In this document: positions 10,603-21,155 of the stretch, piece by piece | Layout of the letters: every line of letters begins with the position of its first letter | Numbering within the stretch: position 1 is the first letter of the stretch | Source of the DNA: Coix lacryma-jobi var. lacryma-jobi | Lineage: Eukaryota; Streptophyta; Magnoliopsida; Poales; Poaceae | DNA: 64,000 nucleotides | Assembly (NCBI GenBank): GCA_009763385.1 | Contig: CM019823.1 | Coordinates: forward strand, 96,545,104 to 96,609,103 | Direction: 5' to 3' | Made by a program: the position numbers and the translations under genes | The notes under the pieces: generated by a model | What the model was told of the DNA's origin: nothing | Seen by the model: only the letters and a program-made list of their open reading frames with translations | The model's database searches: none

Positions 10603-13600
10603 TGTAACATCCCGAAAATTTGCATCTTTTTGAAATAGGCAATATGATTTAGTTATGCATTTTTATGTGTTGCATAAAACCTAGTTAACAAATTATTTGC
10701 AAAAGCTAAAATAAATCCTAGGCCAAAGACCATGATGATGCATACATGCTGGTGCATATTTTATTTTTTGTGATGATTGGTTTTGCTCAAAACTTGTTTG
10801 ATTTCAAAAGGGAATTTCAAATTGCTTTTGAAATCAGTTTCTGCAAAATGGAAAATCAATTCCTTCTCTCCCTCTCCCTTTCTCTCCTTCTGGCCCGATC
10901 GAGTCCGGCCGGCCCGCCCCTTCTTCCCCGCCGACCCGCCTTCTCTGCCTCCCTCCCCATTCTTTCGCCCGCGTGGGCCGCCGCTCCGGCCCAGCTTGGC
11001 ACCCGCGCGCAGCGCTTGTTTCTCCCCTTCTCCCTTGGGCCGTCGGCCTCGGCCCAGCCCCGCGCGCCGCAGCCGCAGCTCCTGCTTCCCTCTCTCCCGT
11101 CGCTGACCGCACGCCCCCGCCTGTCAGCGTCCCACCATTCCCTCTCCTGCTCGTGTCCATGGCGGACTGCATGGCCGAGCCCGACTCCAACCCTGGAACG
11201 CGTCTTCGCTTGCCTAATCGGTCGAGCCGACCCCTTAAATAGATCCCCAGGAAACCGCCGCCTCTCCTCCCGCAAATATCTCTCGCTCTCGTGCCCTATT
11301 TCTCCGCAACCGCGAGCTCCGCCGCCCGCAAGCTTTCCGCCGCCGTCGACCCGACAAACCAGAGAGCTTCTGCGACTGCAAGAGGTTCCTCAAGCTTCAT
11401 CTCGTTTTCCCGAAGATGCCAGTGCTTTTTCCCTTCTTTTTCCTTCTCCGTTTGATGCTTTAATCCCTCGCCGTCGTTGCAGAGCCCCGCCGACCGCCTC
11501 GCCGTGCAATCCGCCGTCACAGAGACCTCACCGACGCCATCATCACCTCGGGTGAGTTCGCCTTGATCTTCTCTTTCGATTGAACCTACTCCCGAGGTCT
11601 CTACCGTACCCTAGCCCTAACCCGAGCTAGCGCCGCCGCCTTCCGGCCATGACGCCGCCGCGCCCTCCCTTTGCTCCGGCGAAAGCGCCGCCGGCCTCTC
11701 CCAGATCTAATCTGGAGCGTCTGTTTTGGATCTGGCGCTCAGGAGTGCCCGATACCCCTTCGGGTGCATCTTTGCATAAGAGCCCTTACAATTTCTTGGA
11801 CCTCAACCCGCCGTCCTTTTGAGCACTGTGCTTTGAGTCTGTGCAAACTTCCTTTTTAGCCCCTGCGTTTCATCCTATTTGAGGCGCAGTCTAGTCAATT
11901 CTGAAATTCGTTTTAAATTGATTTTAAATTCAAATTCAAGTTTGGTTTATTTACAGTTTTGCCACCAGTTTCAAATGCTTATAACTTCTACGTTTTTAGT
12001 CCGATTTAGTCCGTTCAAGTTGCGTTAGATTCGTTTCGAAAAGATCTATCTATCTGTATGAAAATATATACTGTTTTCAGTAATTAAAATTTGAGTTAGG
12101 TTTAAGCTACTAACTAAGGTTTTGTAACTTGTTAGCTCATAACTTTCGCGTTATAATTCCGTTTTTCGTGATCTTCGCGTTTATGTGATCGTGGTGGATC
12201 GTAGTTTCTGTTTTCAAACTTTTATATTATTTTCTTGCTGTTGGTGTAATGTTCTAATTATAGCTTGATTGCTTTGCATGATTGTTGTTCCGGTGATTGT
12301 GTGTTGATGCGGTAATCGAGTATAGACGGTGAGACATACGCTGGTGATCAGGAACCCTTCTACGACAACCAAGAGCAACCAGAGTTCGCTGAATCAGGCA
12401 AGTATAGCATGGGATCCTCCTTGATGTCCTAGGGCCAGTTTGGTAGAGCTTCGTCTGATTCTGATTCTCTATAGAAGCTGATTCTCTGAGAGAAGTGATT
12501 CTATGGCTGAAAGTGATTCTCTTTGATTCTTTAGCATGAACTCTTAAAATCAGCATGGAGAATCACTTCACAGAATCAGGGGAAGCTACTTTTTTCAGCT
12601 CTCAGCCTCTTAGTTCATTTCAGGGAATCACTTCACAAAATCAGCAGAGAATCACTTCTCTCTGAAAAACTGTTTGGCAGAGCTCCTGCTGGATTCAGCA
12701 GAGAATCAGCTCTGAGAGCTCTGCCAAACGGGGCCCTAATAACCATAAGTCACTATAATCACCATATGCATGTGTCTACCTTGATGCCTATTTAGATATA
12801 TCCTAGTTGTTGATCTTGTGCCTTGTTATCCTCGGTTTGCATTGGGTAGAACTATGCTAGTGCTCAAATTAAACTTTGATCATGTGAGTCTGAACTTAAT
12901 GATATATGCAACTTGGTAAAATTGGCTTTTATAGCAACATGGTTTAGGAATTACTATAAGGGATCACCTGGGACAACAGTGCAACCATGGGAGTTATATG
13001 GCTCTGACCTTAGCTCAGTATAAGGACCTTTTCTAGCTTGTTAGAGGTTACCCGAAAGGGCGCATAAGGCGCTTGACGAGCTGGATTTAGGGCGGCTACT
13101 TTCACTTTGCCTGCGTGCCGCAAGGTTGAGAGACCCTTCTTCCCCTTGCCTTAAGACCTAGCGGCCCTAACTTGTTAGACGAACCTTTGAAAGGCTTTGC
13201 GTGTATCCTGCCCGCTCACCTCGGAAGTGTTATGGGAGTAATTAACCCGGGCATCTGGATATCACGACTCATCGGGTAAAGTGTACAACCTCTGCAGAGT
13301 ATAAAACTGATATATCAGCCGTGCTCACGGTTACGAGCGACCTGGAATTCTTATGGTTTAGTTGTTGCTTTAATTAATGTTTTAAATTAATGTTACTATC
13401 TCTTTCAATGGTTTCATGTTCACATTGATCACATGTTTAAATGGGATGGATATTATTGATGCTATCTAATGCTAAAATTGTGCCAACTAAAAGCTACTGC
13501 AGTTTAACCAGTGTCAGCCTTATTTGAGCCTCATGAACCCCATGTTACACTTGTTAAGTACGAGATGTACTTATGCTTGTTTATTTTCTTTCTACTTGGA

Positions 13601-13870
13601 TAAAAATCCCGGATGGGTAACAGATTGCTATGGTAACGACGACTTCCCTGAAGAGTTCTAGTCTTGCTGTCAACCAGTCATCTTCCCTGTGATGGAGCTT
13701 CCACGAGAGATACTTTATTTATCCGCTGCTATGTAAAGTCTTTGAATAACATTCGTTATGTAATAAACATATGTGATGGTACTTCTTAATTTGTGGCTTA
13801 TGTGTGTGATTGATCTCTGGGCACACATGAGTTATTGCATTCAATTTTGTTCTTAAAATTGGGTGTGACA
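10603..13870 (+). repeat. 3' LTR of gypsy element B, carrying a MITE
   Basis: Nearly identical to the 5' LTR, with about 12 substitutions seen by eye (for example CCCGAAAA for CCCAAAAA at the start). It is 307 bp longer because a MITE plus its target duplication is inserted at 12432. TATA at 11235-11242. It ends GGGTGTGACA and is followed by the target duplication GTTAT. Confidence 0.95.
12432..12735 (+). mobile_element. Tourist-like (PIF/Harbinger-type) MITE in the 3' LTR of element B
   Basis: About 304 bp present in this LTR and absent from the 5' LTR, so the empty site is directly visible at about 3200. Terminal inverted repeats start GGGCCAGTTTGGTAGAGCT and pair with the end AGCTCTGCCAAACGGGGCC. 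The flanks read CTA on both sides, a 3-bp target duplication (a 2-bp TA reading is also possible). The interior is rich in GATTCTCT and AGAATCA sub-repeats that pair with each other, so the whole element can fold. It has no coding capacity. Short inverted repeats and a 3-bp duplication fit Tourist MITEs. Confidence 0.88.
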
Positions 13871-13875
13871 GTTAT

Positions 13876-14308
13876 GCACATAGGCTTGTCAGACGTGTTT
13901 AAGATAACCGCCCTAAAAAGCGTGTGAAGAAGCTTACCCATGAGCAAACTTGACAAGCAACCTAGATTCAAATTCCGTATTGCATTGCATATGCATGTGT
14001 GTTGCTTCGTCGTTTCTTTTCGGTTAAGCTTTGAGCAACCGCTATGTTCGTCCACCGCTACGGGGAGCATTTGAGGCTCCTAATGGTTGAGACCCCTAGT
14101 TTTGGTGGCCACATGTTGTCTCCTCGGGATTTATTGCCTATTTTCGCTAAAAACAATATGTAGCCTATGGCAAAATATTTATAAATCTGAGGGTTTATGT
14201 GAGGATACTCATACTAGGTTCCAACTAGTGTTTATTTGCTTCTTATTTGAGTTGGAACTTGGTTGGGAGAGGGAGCCGCAACAGAGATCTTCAAAAATGC
14301 CCAAAATG
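13876..14308 (+). other. Copia element A 3' noncoding region, resuming after element B
   Basis: No coding frame of note. It contains GTGTGAAGAAGCTTAC at 13922-13937, which recurs exactly in the 3' noncoding region of copia element Z (58900-58915). The nearby GATAACC and GAGCAAAC also match in the same order. This shared block ties the stretch to A rather than to B. Confidence 0.75.
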
Positions 14309-14552
14309 CAACATCGGACGCTGGCCCCAGCGTCCGATGCCTGCACTGTAGGCAGCCCCGGCTGAAACAGTAAATTGTCAGCACCCGATGTGTCCCCATC
14401 GGAGCGTCTGAGGCACCAGCGTCGGATGCCGAGGCAAAGGAAGCGTCCGATGCCGAGGCAAAGGACGCGTCCGATGTGGATTTGGCGTTTCTGGAGCTCT
14501 CTGGATGGACATCGGAGCGTCCGATGTGCTCAAATCGGCGCGTCCAATGTCC
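14309..14552 (+). repeat. Internal array of CATCGGACGC/GCGTCCGATG motifs in element A
   Basis: At least eight copies or near copies of a decamer centred on CGGACGC or its complement GCGTCCG, in both orientations, for example ACATCGGACGCTGG and CAGCGTCCGATGCC near the left end. The same motif fills the U3 part of A's own 3' LTR (18911-19235). Here it lies upstream of a GC-rich leader and the accessory ORF, so it may be an internal promoter-like element copied from, or shared with, the LTR (inference). Confidence 0.75.
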
Positions 14553-15464
14553 CTTTAAGCGGCGTGGTCTATTCCTTAACTGACTATTCGGACCCACTTG
14601 TCACACCTCCTCAGTCGTCTTCCTTCTCACGCCCGCTCCGACCCTCGCTCCCTCGCTCTGCCGCCTCACCCCCTAACCCTAGGTCCAGCTCCGCCACGTG
14701 CCCCTCGCCGCCGGCCGCCGCGCTCGTCCCGCCGTCGACCGTCGATCTCCGCCGCGTATGCTCGTCCTCGCCCGTCGCAACCACGCCCCTCCCCGCCACA
14801 CAGAGCTGCTCGCTAGTATCGATCGCCGTTCGCCGAGGCCGAGCCTCCTTTGCCTGAGTCTGCGTCACCCTTGCCGAAGTTTGATCCCCTGCGTTCTCCT
14901 CCACCTCCGGTGACTTTTCCCCGCTCGGCCAATCCCTCAGTGAGCATCCCCATCTTTTTCAAATCTCCATGCCAGCAAGGTGTTTGTCGAAATGCTCCTA
15001 AGGCTGTTCTTACTGCTCATGACCCTGTTTTTGCCAAAATCTCTTGCAGACTTTCATGACGTGATATGTGGGTGCCCAAACGTCGGTCCTTCTCTCTTGC
15101 TTGGTTGTTTCGTCGGATCGTCAGGTAGCAAATCCAAACTCCTTTCTTATCTACTTGCTTTGCTTCCATAGGGTTTCTCGTCTCTAGAATATATGTTGCA
15201 TATATTATATGTATCCCGTCTATTCTTGTAGCGAGTCAGTGATTTGGTCAGTTGGCAGTGTCAGCGAACCCGGGGCCAAGCCCGCGGGTAAGGATCGAGG
15301 CCAAGCCTCGCGAGTGTCTGAGTCTGTTGGTTGTTAGTGACAGGGGGAGGTTCTTGTCCGTGGATTTCTTGTCAGTGGGCTTGTCAGGATTGATTCAGCG
15401 GCAGTGGTTCTTTCAGCGGCAGCTCCGAGTTTCTCAGTGACAGTGTGTTCAGTTCTTGTCAGCC
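14553..15464 (+). other. GC-rich leader before the accessory ORF of element A
   Basis: Bases 14600-14900 are C-rich with CCTAACCCTAG and long pyrimidine stretches, resembling a grass 5' leader. Several short frames overlap here on both strands, but none looks conserved. A GGTA-type donor and TTTCAG or TGCAG-type acceptors occur (for example CTTGCAG at 15044-15050), so a spliced leader is possible but unproved. Confidence 0.45.
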
Positions 15465-15986
15465 ATGCGCTGCAAGAACATTGGTGGTGCCCCGGAGGAC
15501 TCTCCTCGCCATCCTCCCCGTTCTGGTCAGCGGAAGGGGAAGGCGAAGCTTGTCACACGCAGGAAGCGCACCAGAGAGCAGCGAGAGGTCGATCAAGCCA
15601 GGGCAGATGCAGACGCCGTAGAGCGTGATGAGAGGGGAGGTCGTGGTGGGGGCTTACAGATTCAGGACCAGCTCACCCCCGAGCAGAGGCGAGTTATCGA
15701 GGAGGTTGAGCATAGGCATGGCTCACCGTCCGGCATTCTTATGGCTGTCGGTCGTCATACCACGTTCACCTCACTAGGTGTGGAGCCCCAGAGCTCGCGA
15801 CAGGGCCAGGCAGAGGCCGAGGCAGAGGAGGAGGTGCTAGAGGAGGTGCCCAGGCGCCGATCGTCCCGTCACAGGACCGAGGTGACACCCCAGCCCGATG
15901 TCCCTCTGCGGGGTGCACGTGCTCCCTCGAGACGTGTGCCACCGCCGATCCCACGATTGGACCTCCGGGTGGCCACATGTTCCTAG
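15465..15986 (+). pseudogene. Accessory (env-like) ORF of element A, N-terminal part
   Basis: From ATG at 15465 the frame gives MRCKNIGGAPEDSP followed by a very basic stretch (KGKAKLVTRRKRTREQRE) and Arg/Glu-rich sequence. Such charged N-termini are typical of the accessory ORFs found downstream of pol in grass SIRE/Maximus-type copia elements (recognised by type, not by search). The frame closes at 15984-15986, but the conserved part continues in another frame from about 15970, so an indel or a splice joins the two. There is no clear signal peptide. Confidence 0.6.
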
Positions 15987-17998
15987 ATCCAGACGCTACG
16001 CTTAGTGCCAGTGGAGCAGTGTTTCCCAGGGAGAGGCAGCAGCAGGAAGGACCTAAGTTCTACACTGTCCTCCAGGAGGACTTCTACCGGGGTTACAGGA
16101 ACGCAGGCATCGTTCTGCGTTCTCAGCGAGTGTGTCCTCTGGAGGCAGTGGTGACGGCAGCTGGAGACCAGATTCGCCCCATACTCACGTACCTACCTGG
16201 TTTGGCAGACCTGTTGGGGCGGTCTGGCTCATATATAGAGGAGTGGGTATTCCAGTTCTACGCGTCTCAATGGGTGAACCCTGACAAAGAGACCATCGAG
16301 TTTGCGTTCAGAGGGGAGCACTACAGGTTGTTCTCGTCCGAGATCCAGGACTGGTTCGGCCTTCGACACTCTGCGACCCGTATCCATGACCTTTGCTATG
16401 GCCAGACAGAGCCACCCAGACGCCCACACGGTGGAGAGCAGCCCACTTCTGACCTTGTCTGTCCGTGTTTCCGCCAGCCTTTCTAGGAGGGTTCGAGTCG
16501 TGCGCCGAAGGGCCTTACACCTTCGACTCGGATCCTCAACGAGGTGCTGCGTCGGACCTTGCTTCTGAGGGTTGGATACAAGGAGGGTCTGTCTCGTCTT
16601 CAGCTATGGCTTCTTGCATATATGGTTCGACAGCAGGAGTTCGACGTATTGGATGTGATCATCTGCGAGATGGAGGATACTGTGGCCGAGGGCATCAAGG
16701 CCCGCAGGCAGCTACCCTACATGCACTGGATCTCCTATATCCTTTGGAAGGTAGCTGCCATGACAGGTTCTCACCCCGGGCAGTCACTCATAGGTTTTGC
16801 GACCGTGTTCCCCGAGTACAACATGAGTCAGCTTTTGGGACACGGTCGGGACCGCAGACAGCAGGAGCAGCCGCGTCCGTCTAGTTCTCGATAGCGGCCA
16901 GAGGTGCCAGGGACCGCCCAAGAGCAGGACGAGGCTGTCTGAGCCCTCGCAGAGTAGGAGCTTGCCGAGTTAGAGGGAGAGGGACAGTACATCGCCGAGG
17001 ACCCCATCGACAGCTCTGACGAGGACTACCACCTCCCGCCTCACTTTCAGCCTCGCCTAGACGACTCTCAGGCCGGGATGAGTGGTACTGCCTCCTCCGA
17101 TCCAGCTTTGCTCGCTATACTTTCACAGATGGAGGAGCAGCAGCGGACGGTCACTCAGGACGTCCAACGTCTTGCTCAGGAGCAGCAACGTTTACCCCAG
17201 GCTTAGGCCCTGGCACAGCAGTAGGTACAGGAGCTCCAGCAGCAGACTCTGAGCTTTATGGAGCGCATCTTAAGTGGTCCACCTCAGTGGCAGTGGCAGC
17301 GGCCTCCTCCCCAGCAGCAGATTCAGTGGCAGCCACCTGTTCCACCGCAGCAATAGTTCAGTCAGCAGTAGCAGTTCCCTGGCCCCAGCTTTTCACAGTT
17401 CATGAGCTACACTACACCATCAGGCGGGGCCTTGTTGTTCAGTCCGCTTCACACCGATTTTATGCCACGTCCGACAGAGTCTCTGTTCGCGATGACCACC
17501 GCAGTGACGCGCGACTTGTCTGCCAGCTTCAGCGAGCTCAATAGGTTTCCCACGCCCGATCTTCCGGGCCCAGTCCAGACGTCGCCGGCCCAAGTGACCT
17601 CCACTACTGAGACTCTTCCAAGTTATGTCGCGTCTTCCGAGCAGACAGAGCCAGTTCAGTCTGAGACCACGACGACCGTGCAGCCTGAGCTTTCTTCGAT
17701 TCCAGAGCTTCTGCACTCCGAGACTCAGGCGGCCACCACTACAGAGACTGTGACCGAGCCTGCCGAGCAGACAGAGCAGACAACGACTGAGACAGCTCCC
17801 GAGCATACTCAGCAGGCAGAGCAGTCAGTGCCAGAGCAGACCTGGATCGCTTCTCCAGAGCTTCCACCTACAGTGGGTCAGACTGCCGGCTCTTCTTCGT
17901 CAGACTCCGAGGCGCTCCTGCAGTAGTTCGAGTTCACCCAGCGCACTCCAGAGACTGCACCTGACTCGTCTGCGCCACCTCCGCCTTCAGACGCTTAG
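15977..17998 (+). pseudogene. Accessory (env-like) ORF of element A, main part with nine premature stops
   Basis: One frame runs without indel for about 2 kb. It holds a globular region (FYTVLQEDFYRGYRN, IEEWVFQFYASQWV, EIQDWFGLRH, LQLWLLAYMVRQQEFD), then a Gln-rich segment of many CAG codons, then a Thr/Glu/Pro-rich tail ending SSAPPPPSDA. Premature stops are at 16484, 16892, 16940, 16955, 17204, 17222, 17354, 17369 and 17924: eight TAG and one TGA, none TAA. All could come from CAG or CGA by C-to-T change. A further TAG at 17996 is probably the natural end, because polypurine-like sequence follows. Function unknown; no transmembrane segment is evident, so env-like describes only its position. 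Confidence 0.7.
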
Positions 17999-18463
17999 TT
18001 TGGTGCTTGACGCCAAAGGGGGAGATTGGTCGAGTATAGCGATAGGGGGAGCGATGTGAGAGGGCTTTGGATCTTTTGCTCTGTTATTGTCACATACGCT
18101 CCTTGCTTATCACATCTTTTTCACTATGTTATGTTATATACTTGTGCTATGGACCTCATGACATGTTTTGTGCTCACTATGATATCTTATATGACATGTC
18201 ATTTTCATTTCGCTTGATTACTTGCGCTTAATTCTCACTTATTATGTATTCGTTTCGCTCGATTACTTGCGCTTAATTCTCACTTATTATGATATCTTAA
18301 CTCTTGCACTTGCTATTCACTCTAACTTGTTGAGTGCAGGATGTTGGCATGATATGTATGAGCTTGCCCCTAATCATTTTCTCTTATCCAGTGCAAGTTC
18401 ATACATGTCATGATTTGAAAACCTCTTCTCTTTATACTCGAGGTCGTGTTGTCATCAATCACC
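17999..18463 (+). other. Element A tail with extra polypurine-like motifs and a 31-bp direct repeat
   Basis: Noncoding. CCAAAGGGGGAGATTGG near 18014 and ATAGGGGGAGCGA near 18044 resemble the true polypurine tract at 18464. A 31-bp sequence starting GATTACTTGCGCTTAATTCT is present at 18216-18246 and again at 18261-18291. Confidence 0.7.
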
Positions 18464-18477
18464 AAAAAGGGGGAGAT
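18464..18477 (+). other. Polypurine tract of copia element A
   Basis: AAAAAGGGGGAGAT immediately before the LTR start TGAACGC. The same AGGGGGAGAT-TG junction is seen in elements X and Z. Confidence 0.85.
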
Positions 18478-18910
18478 TGAACGCATCTTGGCCCCTAGTG
18501 GGTTTCGGTGATTGGATGAAACACAAGATTACTGTGACTAACGTGTGTTTTGCAGAAATAGGGATGAGTTAGGTCACGGTAATGGCGAAGATACGGGCAT
18601 ATGGAGTTCATGTCCCCTGGCGATGGAAATCGTCTCGGTTTTCAAAGGACGGACGACGAAGATGATGGTAGGCTAGGCTAAGTGTCATATGGTGTTGGAG
18701 AACACTTAGGTAGTCTTAGGTCTTTGTTTTTCCTTTGGCCGTACTATAAAGGGGAGCATGAATCAGTAGCTTGACCTAGATGAGTGTATTGAGGTAGGTA
18801 TGGTGCACACTTGTTATTTCATAGCCCTAAGTAGCTCAGAGACAGCCCTTATGTCGTAAGGATGAAAAGTTGTTAAGGCAGCGTCGCGATCCGAAGTCGT
18901 TTCGGCCCTG

Positions 18911-19235
18911 AAATGGGCATCAGACGCTGGCCTTGGTTGCATCGGACGCGCGTCCGATGCATACCAGACTTGAGAGTGCTGGCGAAGTGGCATCAGACGC
19001 TCCGATGTTGTCACATCAGACGCGCCTGTGCCACTTTTCCAGAGAGGGTGCCCTGAGGGGCACATCGGACGCTGAGGGCCAGCGTCCGATGTCCATGCAG
19101 AGAGGTTCCAGATAGGGTAAAATCGCATCGGACGCATCCTTTGCGAGGGCATCGGACGCTGCCCAGCGTCCGATGCTCCTTTAAAATGTCTGATAGGTTG
19201 TACAGTTGACCGTTGGTTGAGGTCATTGGAGCGTC
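18911..19235 (+). repeat. Palindromic CATCGGACGC array in the LTR of element A
   Basis: Roughly ten copies or variants of CATCGGACGC or its complement. The pair at 18939-18960 forms a perfect 22-bp palindrome. Others are spaced by 10-40 bp in both orientations. The array ends about 60 bp before the TATA box, so it lies in U3 and could be an enhancer or a foldback source of small RNA (inference). Confidence 0.85.
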
Positions 19236-19292
19236 CGATGCCCCTGCAGTATGCCCTGTTTAGTGCCCTATTGGATGGCCGGTTGGGGGGAG

Positions 19293-19300
19293 TATTTATA
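19293..19300 (+). promoter_or_regulatory. TATA box in the LTR of element A
   Basis: TATTTATA follows GGGGGGAG and precedes a CTCCTCCTCC leader, the arrangement also seen in other LTRs in this window. Confidence 0.6.
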
Positions 19301-20059
19301 CTCCTCCTCCTCCTCCATTAGAGTGTTGTTGCCACTTCCATCTGCTGAGAGACACATTGTGAGTGTGAGAAAGTGCAAGAGCCCTAGTGAGGTTGAGAGA
19401 ATTGCTAATTGAGAGAATTAGTGACCTCCTAGTGAGAATTGAGTTGCAAGTGTGCATCCATCCATCTCTTTGGCCTTGTCTTGGTCAAGTGAGAGTTCTA
19501 GCTTGTTACTCTTGGTGATCGGCATCACCTAGACGGCTTGCTGGTGATCGTGAAGCTTGGTGATTATCCGGAGGCTTGTGGATGACCCAAGGAGGCTTGT
19601 GACCGGTAGTGAGCGATTCACCGGGCCAGAGTGGCAAAGATCCAGCTCATAGTGAGCACTTGATCCTTGCGCGGATCAAGGGGGAGCAATACCCTTGCGC
19701 GGGTGCTCCAATGAGAACTAGGGGGTGTGCCGACACCTCGATACCTCGGCAAAAAGATCGTCGTGTCATCTCTACTCTCTTTACTTAAGCATTTACATTT
19801 GAGCAATTCAATTCCGCAATTTACTTGTTGTTCATTCATACTTGAATTGCTTTGCTAGAGTAGAAATGGCATAGAGATAGTCTTTTGTGCGGTAGAGTCT
19901 AGAGAAACACACTTCTAGGCACAAGGGGTTAATTGGGCTTGATAGGTTTTAATTTGTGCTAAAGTTTTAGAAAAGCCCAATTCACCCACCTCTTGGGCAT
20001 CTTGATCCTTTCATCTAGATCTAACCCAAGGGATTAACTAAAGCAAAGGTCAAGCATAA

Positions 20060-21138
20060 TGATCACACCATGCCACTTTGGAGCAGCAGTTCCTTTCCGG
20101 TTCTTGAAGAGATTGAGAAGGGATAACCGGGAGAAGGCTGCCAAAAGCTCTAAGAAACACCAACCCGAACGTGGTGCAATAAAAAGGCCTGGTCAGAGCT
20201 GTCACCCCCGGGGCTACCACAACTATCCGTGGGGTTGGGCGCAACCTTAGGTAACCGATAGTCTAGAGACCACGTCTATACTACCGATTACTACTCTAGC
20301 CACATATAATAACTAGAGCACTCGGTCGAGCGGAGATCCCATGCCAAGGTGCAAAACATTAAACTAACCATGCTTTAGCTAAAACATAAGGTAAGAACTA
20401 GATAACCATGTAAGCGATTCAAGTAATTAGAGCAGATAAATATATTGAATACTCGAGTCTTACAAAGAAACGATACAAGATTATACTGATTCTCGGAGGA
20501 CTCCTCCGGAACTTGAGCATCTCTCCCTGACTCTCAACTAGAGCTATTCTACTACTACATCTTGGCAATATGGTGAAGAGGACTCCTTGTGGTGTGTATG
20601 ATCTCTATGAAGATGATGCCTATGATGATGGAGAGGGCCTCTATATATAGTGGAGGTGCCTTGGGGGAGTGGAGAGCCTCCTTTCTCCACATGGAAGGTG
20701 CAAACCGACCCTTTGGGGTGATCTAAACATGGTAACCATCATCACCGACCTATGCATGGAGGCATGCAACCGAGTACAAAAGATGTGACTGAGAGGAGCC
20801 GGTGGTGGTGCGGCCGCACCAGAGGTGCGGGCGCTACCCGGGCACCGCCTCTGGCCACGGACCTTCTGTGGGTCCTTGGTTGGGCCTGGATACCTCCCAT
20901 GTCGGTTGTTAGCCCAGATTTGATGTTTAGGTGGGCTTCTTCCTTTATTTCTTGATTTTACGCCTTGCCAGAAGGCGTATTCTGCTTGCCCTTTCCATGG
21001 TATTCTTTGATTATCCCTGTAATACAAGTGAATCACCAAAACTTATGGACTTTGTTAGATATAAAAGCCCTAATTCTAGTTTGGTGATTTTTTTTGTGGA
21101 AGTTGGCGGTTATAAATAGGCAATAAGGACCGTCAACA
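20060..21138 (-). repeat. Minus-strand gypsy-type LTR (G)
   Basis: Read on the minus strand it starts TGTTGACGGTCCTTATT at 21138, directly after a polypurine tract. A TATA box lies at 20642-20649. The far end is uncertain: I place it near the TGATCACACC at 20060, but no clear inverted repeat or duplication confirms it. The start resembles that of LTR D (TGTTGATGGTCCTTAA), so they may be related. Bases 20014-20059 between this and element A are unassigned. Confidence 0.6.
20642..20649 (-). promoter_or_regulatory. TATA box of LTR G (minus strand)
   Basis: TATATATA read on the minus strand. A perfect 16-bp palindrome TGGTGCGGCCGCACCA at 20806-20821 lies about 155 bp upstream in that orientation. 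Confidence 0.55.
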
Positions 21139-21155
21139 AGCTCCCCCACACTTGC
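21139..21155 (-). other. Polypurine tract of gypsy element G (minus strand)
   Basis: Read on the minus strand, CAAGTGTGGGGGAGCT abuts the LTR start. A GCTCGAGGACGAGCAAA motif lies just upstream, the usual 3' end arrangement of several grass gypsy families. Confidence 0.7.

Larger units (their letters stand above)
1368..13870 (+). mobile_element. Gypsy element B: near-complete Tekay-type chromovirus
   Basis: A full-length Ty3/gypsy element with two long LTRs (2961 bp and 3268 bp; the difference is a MITE), a primer-binding site, an extra ORF, gag-pol with a terminal chromodomain, and a polypurine tract. The target duplication GTTAT is seen at 1363-1367 and 13871-13875. It sits in the 3' untranslated part of copia element A, which resumes after the right duplication. 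I count about 12 substitutions between the LTRs by eye, roughly 0.4%, so insertion is recent. Assignment to Tekay rests on LTR length, the C-terminal chromodomain and the Pol motifs. One frameshift near 9500 makes this copy apparently non-autonomous. Confidence 0.95.
18478..20013 (+). repeat. 3' LTR of copia element A
   Basis: Starts TGAACGCATCTTGGCCCC and ends GATCCTTTCA, about 1536 bp. The start follows the polypurine tract. The end shares the CCTTTCA terminus of elements C and Z. It holds a palindromic motif array (18911-19235), a TATA box at 19293 and a leader. The partner 5' LTR is outside the window, so the target duplication (TCTAG would be the right copy) cannot be checked. Confidence 0.88.

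Noticed and set aside
14590..15060. Host gene promoter and first exon between element A segments
   Set aside because: It lies between 3' noncoding and accessory ORF sequence of A with no duplication around it, so it is more simply part of A.
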